Shown here piece by piece: positions 58,374 through 64,000 of a stretch of DNA of 64,000 nt. Each line of letters starts with the position of its first letter. Position 1 is the stretch's first letter. The position numbers were made by a program, and so were the translations under genes. The notes under the pieces were generated by a model. That model was not told the origin of the DNA and ran no database searches. It saw only the letters and a program-made list of their open reading frames with translations. Source of the DNA: Capsicum annuum (Eukaryota; Streptophyta; Magnoliopsida; Solanales; Solanaceae); contig NC_061114.1 of assembly GCF_002878395.1 (NCBI RefSeq), forward strand, positions 164,849,100 to 164,913,099. The letters are read 5' to 3'.

Positions 58374-59047
58374 AGGCTAGTTTAATTTTTTTTAAGTTAA
58401 ATTTTAGTTTTTATCCTTTCAAAACAATTCATTACTTTGCAATGTTTATTGTAGATTTGTTAATGTTAATTTAATTATTCAATTTAAAAAAAAAAAAAAA
58501 GAGTTCAAAAACGTTTAAATTTTTTCTTTTCATTTCAATACCTAAAGATTTTAAAAAATGTGCTTGAATAAGCCACTTCTAACATCAGTTTTTTTTTTTC
58601 CTAAATGATAAGCGTATATATTTTTGTTACAGATTTGTTCAAATTTTTAAAAGTAATATTGAAAATTTTTGTTTGAGATTACACTATTTGTTTTGTTTTA
58701 AATAAAGTATTATTTTAATGAAGTTGTGAAATTTTATTTATGTGTGAGGTAAAAGTTCTTATAAAATATTAAATATTTGAAGAGTGTTTTTGTAAACAAA
58801 CAATCTATTTTTAGAAAGAATGCAATTCATATTATTTTTAGTACCACAAATCAAACAACCACTAAAAAATAATATCAGTATAACTAGTCGCAGGACAACT
58901 AATTCCAGCATAACTTGTTACCGACCAAATCACCCTTAATGACAACTGTCCACTTTTCAAAGCTTAAAACACAACCTAGCACAACATTAAATTTAGCAAA
59001 ATTGCAATGAAATGATTAAAATATCCTCAAGATATCCTAGTAGGCAT
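58374..59047. other. AT-rich spacer, possible MITE end
   Basis: No open frame. 'agcataacttgttaccgacc' and 'aaatcacccttaa' at 58907-58938 resemble the right end of a PIF-type MITE, but no matching left end was found. Confidence 0.35.
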
Positions 59048-59415
59048 GTTGACCTGTCGTGTGCTTATTCTATTTTATTAGATAGTAGCATGTATTAGAT
59101 AGTAGCATAAATATTTCAATATAAAGTTGAGTTTGTTGATAATTAATGTTTTATATTATATTTTTCTATAATATTAATAATAATAATAATAATAATAAAT
59201 ATTATAAATGTATTACCATATATAATAAATGACTATTTATGAAACAATTAGAAACCCCAACTTTTAGGACAAAGTTAGTTTTCTTCTATAAATAAATTTT
59301 TTTTCATTCATTGTAATAGAATCCTCGGAAATCTAGAAGAGAAATAAGAATTACTTTCTCGTCTCTCTTTTTATTCTGCTTCTTCTTCTTCTTTTCTGTT
59401 TTATATTTCATAACA
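59048..59415 (+). repeat. 5' LTR of a Copia element (start approximate)
   Basis: It ends TTTCATAACA, directly followed by a Copia primer site. TATA box TCTATAAATAAA at about 59287. An (AAT)n run lies at 59166-59198. The left end is uncertain; TGTTGACC at 59048 is a candidate. Confidence 0.6.
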
Positions 59416-59430
59416 CGTTATCAGCACGAG
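59416..59430 (+). promoter_or_regulatory. Copia primer-binding site
   Basis: CGTTATCAGCACGAG, directly after the LTR end, is the common primer-site context of plant Copia elements using initiator tRNA-Met. Confidence 0.7.
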
Positions 59431-60899
59431 ACTCTAATAACTTGAGTTTAGTTTTGTATTTCTGATGAGATTCGTCGAGTTGCACGAGTTAAAGATAAGT
59501 ATTTGAGTTTGATAATCGTTCAGTGTATTAAAATTGAATTTATATATTGATATTTGTGTAAATCACTAATCAAATTTAAAGATGTGACGTGTCCCCGCAC
59601 TGTGTCAACAAAAAAAAAATCTTTGCCTACTTTGGTAAATAAGACACGGAAGTTGATGCTGTATTGGTGGACAAAGACACTAAGTTAAGTTCATCATATG
59701 AACTTATTAATATGCTGTTTTCTGTTCGAATTTGCTAACACGTTATATAGTTCTTTGTCGTAGTCATCTGATTCAAGTAATAATTTACATGTTGCTAGCA
59801 GCTTCAACCTATCAAGGTATCGGCTAGATTAATTAAAACATTTAAAAGCAATCTTGTTTTGGCTTACCCAAAGGTAAGCTAAAAGAAAATATTGTGTTAT
59901 TGATTTGGGGTATGACGATGGATGCAAGTTTTATCACACCAAAAGGGTAAAACATTAGGTTAGAGTTTCGATGCATCATGATGATAAGTTGTTGGGTTTA
60001 AGTTCCATTTATTTATGGGTTAAGAAGCTTTTATATGGATAAGACATTGAGTTTGAATCTCAATGCACCATGTTGATGATATAATGATGGCTAAAGCAAA
60101 ATAATTTACTTTTGATAAAAGGTCAAAAAATATGTTTCACTGAATATACTTCATTCCATGAAATGAATGCGATAACAATATATAATAAGTTTGAAAGATG
60201 AAAATTTGCTCCATTCCTGAGGTGAATATGGTAGCAGTATTTAATATGTCTGAAAGATAACAAAATAATTATTGTGGTTATAAGAATGTATGTCCGCATA
60301 ACAAAGCGTAAAACTATAAGTGCTTTGCGGTGTGATCGACTATAAAAGACATGTTAGAGAAACATTCTTTGCATTATATGTATGCCTTGATTTGCTCTTG
60401 AAGTAGTAAAATCTTAAAAGAGATTATAAGCTATCGAAATTTGATAGACTTAAAGCACAATTATATTTTATTCTTGAGGAATGAGAATTCTAATTGTTAT
60501 AAGTACAGATTCATTCCCTAAGGTGAATGTGATAAATATTTAGTAAAACTATCGATATAAATGCCCACTTGATTGTGATGGTATCACAATTCACCTCCGA
60601 AAGAGGCAGAATAATTGAAAAGAATTATTTTGAAATATACTTCCGAAGTAGTAAATCTTAAATCTATTCATCTCATAGTAAATCTGAAATTTACTAAAGC
60701 AAAAAAACACATGTCATGATAAACTTAGAGTTTAATATTACAAACCAGTTCATAAGTTGACATGAACGATTATAAAATTCCGAAGATGTGCATATTGAGA
60801 TTGGACATGTAATGAAGAATTAGAAGATTCTTCAAGAATTATTCATGATGTTTGTTCTCGTGATAAGTTGATTGGACCAACTAATGTTTGAATTGAATC
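59431..60899 (+). mobile_element. Copia internal region, heavily decayed
   Basis: Repeated phrases such as 'tcattccatgaaatgaatgcg' and 'ctccattcctgaggtgaata' occur at about 60148, 60211 and 60511. No continuous frame. Presumed 5' internal sequence of the element. Confidence 0.5.
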
Positions 60900-61774
60900 C
60901 TTTAAATCTAAAAAGTATAAAAGGTGAATATGGGTCCGTTCACCAATCATGTTATATATATATATATATATATATATATGATTATATATACGTTTATTGT
61001 AAACCTGTAGTTGACATTCATAGATTTACTTGCCCAATATAAATTGAGTTAAGAACGTAATTTTCAGTTTATATAATCATGATAATTCATCTTGATAATG
61101 CTAGTTTGACAATAAATGTCTTCGATAAATAACTAAATAATTGCTAATGAGAACAAAATTTAATGTGTTGGTCTGGAATATGATATATTGCATACAATAT
61201 CATTTGCATGCATTAAACTAACAAATTATGATTATTTCTTTCCTCTCAATTGATTCACGATCAGGAATCAATTATTTCATCTAGTAGTTTTTATATGTGA
61301 TATTTGATCACTGGATATACCATGATGTATAAAGATGGATTCTCTAAAGTAAAGTGAGGTGTATGTTAGTTTTTCTAACATAAGGAAAGAGATAATAAAC
61401 AGATAAGAAATATTTGTGAATTTGCATTAATATGATCCTCATTCAAAGGATTATTCAAGTTCAAATGTTAAGAGCATGTGTTGACCCAAAAATTGACATC
61501 ATATTTAGCTGTAAATGCTCCAGTTGGATGTCCCAGAAGGACAAAGTTTACTGCATGTATGAAACATAGTAGATCAAGTAATTCTAAAAGCAATAATTTT
61601 TGAAAAAAAAAAGCAACTGATCATAATAAGAAGACAATGTGCACCTGAAAAACCTAAGACATAACATTTCATGAAACCTTATGAGAGGTTCATGTACCTG
61701 AAAATAATGAAGTGATGAGATCTCAAAATTTTATGTCATATTGTGAACCTATATAAAATAATATATCTATGGGC
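60900..61774 (+). pseudogene. Copia integrase and RT-linker pseudogene
   Basis: Fragments in changing frames match Copia polyprotein order. SIKGEYGSVH (about 60915). An integrase core piece, ELRTQFSVYIIMIIHLDNAS (about 61035-61110), corresponding to the conserved LRxxFxxYxIxxIRLDNAGEF. A W.M/YCIQYHLHAL piece (61170-61220). Near 61500-61760: NAPVGCPRRTKF, then EVHVPENNEVMRSQNFMSY. Stops and frameshifts throughout. RT and RNase H proper are not present. Confidence 0.65.
60951..60980. repeat. (AT)n microsatellite in the Copia relic
   Basis: About 14 AT dinucleotides. Confidence 0.95.
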
Positions 61775-62581
61775 AATAAAAATTTATTGAATTAAAATTT
61801 ATACTAAATTAAAATTATATTAAATTTAAAATATATTAGTAGCAAATAAATATTTTGAACTAATATAATTGGATTAATTATTTAAGTCCAAACATGTATT
61901 AATCTAATTAAAGTCCAATTTTTATTAGGTTAGCACATTAATTTGGGTTACAAATGATGAGCCCACTTTGCTAAGTCCAAGATATTGTCATATTCTAGAG
62001 GCCCAAACAAGTACCACGTATCGAATGACGTAGCATGCCAAGTCAAGTGAAGGAGCCAATAGGACCATGCCACATGTCAAAATGATGCAGCAGGCCTAGT
62101 GAAATAAAAAGCTCATAAAAGGCGTCATGTCATTTAAATCTGATTGGTCAAGGGAAATTCACCTTCACCATGACTCTTTCCTTCCTACAATTATAAATAG
62201 GGATCTCATAATTCAGAAAAGAACAGGGAACAACTCTAACAAGAAGCAAGAGAAAACTCGTGGATCAAACGCCACAATTTCTCTACAAAACTCAAGTATT
62301 CAAATATAGTTCATCAAGATTTAAGATCAAGATCACAAGATTCAAGAACAAGACCAAAAACCCTTGAATTCAAGTACAAGTCAAGATTAAATCCGTCAAA
62401 TCAACAAATCAAGTTCAAATTTAAGATAAAGCTCGAAGCCCTTGAATTTCAATATGAAAAGGCGAATCAGAGGATTTATAGAGATTTTAACACTTACACA
62501 TTGAAATCAATAAAACGATTATTGCAATATTTTTTTTGTCTCAATTATTTATTTTTGGTCTCAAAATTTTACTGTCCAACA
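61775..62581 (+). repeat. 5' LTR of a Ty3/gypsy element
   Basis: It ends ACTGTCCAACA, directly before a primer site. TATA-like TTATAAATAGGGATC at about 62190, with an A-rich leader repeating 'caagattcaagaacaag'. The left boundary with the Copia relic is approximate (61760-61790). Confidence 0.65.
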
Positions 62582-62582
62582 A

Positions 62583-62602
62583 ATTCTGGCACGCCCAGCA
62601 GG
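62583..62602 (+). promoter_or_regulatory. Primer-binding site of the gypsy element
   Basis: ATTCTGGCACGCCCAGCAGG follows the LTR end. It matches the TGGCACGCCCAGTGGGAC-type site of a common Solanaceae gypsy family. Confidence 0.7.
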
Positions 62603-63076
62603 ACGATCTCTACCTCTCATCTCAACTTTTCCAACTTTAAAGATTAAGAACGCTGAAATAACTTTCAAGAAAGTCAATTCTCAATCGACTGCTTCCAAGG
62701 TTGTTGATTCAAAGTTCTCTGCTAAACTAGAAAGCATCCTTAGTGTTACTTTCAGAAGTTTTAGAGTTGTCATGAGGAGCAAGGCCAACAAACACATCAA
62801 GTATCATCCGCGCCAACTTTAATTTTTGGATCTTCAACCTAAAAAGGAGGGAGATCCCATGCAAGTGCTTCAGAATAAGGAAGAAATGTGGCAGAGTCAC
62901 TTAAGAAGACTCTAGCTCTACTTGAGCACTCTGGCTTGAAATACTCTAGCATAAAGAATGATGGTCATTCAACTAACACATCATTTTCACTTACACTACA
63001 TAAGTTGAGCACCTCAAAGATCAACTTATGTGATAATCTATGTTACTCTCCAATGTCTCTAGTTATTATGTAAGGA
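62603..63076 (+). mobile_element. Leader of the gypsy element
   Basis: A short frame at 62888-63073 (MAESLKKTLALLEHSGLKYS) may be a remnant of a leader-encoded peptide; no domain recognised. The rest is non-coding. Confidence 0.5.
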
Positions 63077-64000
63077 ATGGTGACTGATGCCTCGTCTATG
63101 GAGGAGCAACTTGCAAATCTGAAGAGGGTGATTGAAGGTCTCACTAAGTATGTGCAAAATCAAGTTGCTCGAATTAATAAGTTGGCAGATAGGATAGATG
63201 AATTAATAGATGGAGAGTCTAGCCATGCATCTGAAAAAACTCCAGAAAGTCACGAGATAGAACATCCTGAAAAACAAATACCACCAGCTAAGTAGGTATA
63301 GGTTTCTTCTGAGGGAATGATCCCGATTAATCAGTTGAAAGTGTTAATTGAAAGTACCCTCAAAGATTAATATGATGTTGTCACTAAGTCTTCTTTGACA
63401 TACGCCAAGCCTTACATTGCAAGAATTGATAGCCTCAAAATGCATGCAGGCTTTCAACCCCAAATTTCAATAATTTGAGGGGAAAGGGAACTCAAAACAA
63501 TATGTCGCACTTCGTTAAAACATGTAATAATACAGGAACTTATAGGGACTATCTTGTCAAACAGTTTAGTCGTTCCCTAAAGGGAAAAGCTTTCGATTGG
63601 TATACAGATCTTGATCCTAACTCCATCGAAAATTGAGAGCAATTAGAGCATGAGTTCCTAAATCACTTTTATAGAACAAGGCATAATGTGAGCATGGTAG
63701 GGCTCATGAATATTCGATAAAAAAATATGATCTAGTTATTGACTTCATCAATCGATGGAGAAATGCGAGTCTAAACTGCAAAGACAGGCTCAATGAAAAC
63801 TCTGCAATAAAGATGTGCATCCAAGAAATGCACTGGGAACTTTTCTATATCTTGCAAGGCATTAAGCTTAAGTCCTTTGAAGAGTTGGATACTCGTGCTC
63901 ACGACATGGAGTTGAGCATGTCTTCTGCTGGAAAGGGTATAGCGTCTATCCATGACTCTCGAAGGGGAAAGGATAAGAAGGAACCTAAAAAATAGGTCAA
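63077..64000 (+). pseudogene. Gag pseudogene of the Ty3/gypsy element (runs off the window)
   Basis: Opens MVTDASSMEEQLANLKRVIE, a typical start for this Gag, with a coiled-coil segment to codon 45, and first meets a stop at 63293-63295. It continues in frame with EGMIPINQLKVL and TKSSLTYAKPYIARIDSLKM. After frameshifts come the retro_gag core pieces YRDYLVKQFSRSLKGKAFDW (about 63540), [20 protein letters not shown] (about 63740) and [20 protein letters not shown] (63858-63920). Stops and shifts make it non-functional. The rest of gag-pol lies beyond 64000. Confidence 0.85.

Overview
This is plant nuclear DNA, AT-rich and almost wholly made of transposable-element remains. The mix points to the Solanaceae: an Au-type SINE, Ogre/Tat LTRs with the tRNA-Arg-type primer site, Tekay/Del-like LTRs with the GACGGTCCGTCACTC motif, Copia LTRs ending in AACACGTTATCAGCACG, and an endogenous pararetrovirus of the kind known from Solanum and Nicotiana. 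No intact protein-coding gene and no functional tRNA or rRNA gene was found. Genus and chromosome cannot be told from the sequence. Family names rest on recognised sequence character; no database was searched.

Layout. 1-5.65 kb holds a deleted Ty3/gypsy element with a 3.4-kb LTR. 5.8-24.56 kb is a three-level nest. A DUF4371/TTF-type hAT transposase pseudogene (+) is split close to its C-terminus by a 15.3-kb Ogre/Tat element (-, 9017-24312). That element is itself interrupted by a 3.35-kb solo LTR (+, 18344-21697), and its 3' LTR carries about 310 bp resembling a mitochondrial group II intron. 24.6-28.2 kb has two more LTR remnants and a MULE with a 9-bp target duplication. 28.2-31.2 kb looks less repetitive and includes a TATA box plus a first-exon-like segment on the minus strand. 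31.2-36 kb has a PIF/Harbinger-type MITE with a very G-rich core, and a gypsy LTR containing a Copia solo LTR. 36-39.7 kb is unassigned.

39.7-45 kb has an Ogre solo LTR, a long-inverted-repeat MULE-like element with a 10-bp duplication, another MITE, a Stowaway and a Helitron relic. 45.43-52.72 kb is a rearranged, non-functional endogenous pararetrovirus (mostly minus strand). Coiled-coil protein, movement protein, coat protein with zinc knuckle and aspartic protease are recognisable; no reverse transcriptase is seen. A SINE and a Helitron sit in its coat-protein gene. 53.0-58.4 kb is a CACTA element with many subterminal palindromes, an internal minisatellite, a captured host-gene fragment that keeps its introns, and a nested Helitron. 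59-61.8 kb is a decayed Copia element. 61.8-64 kb is the 5' part of a Ty3/gypsy element (LTR, primer site, broken gag) that runs off the end.

The parts do not form a pathway; they record successive insertions. The most useful signals are internal controls. The hAT frame resumes exactly at the far side of the Ogre. An inverted copy of part of the viral coat-protein gene lacks the SINE and Helitron, so it serves as an empty-site reference.
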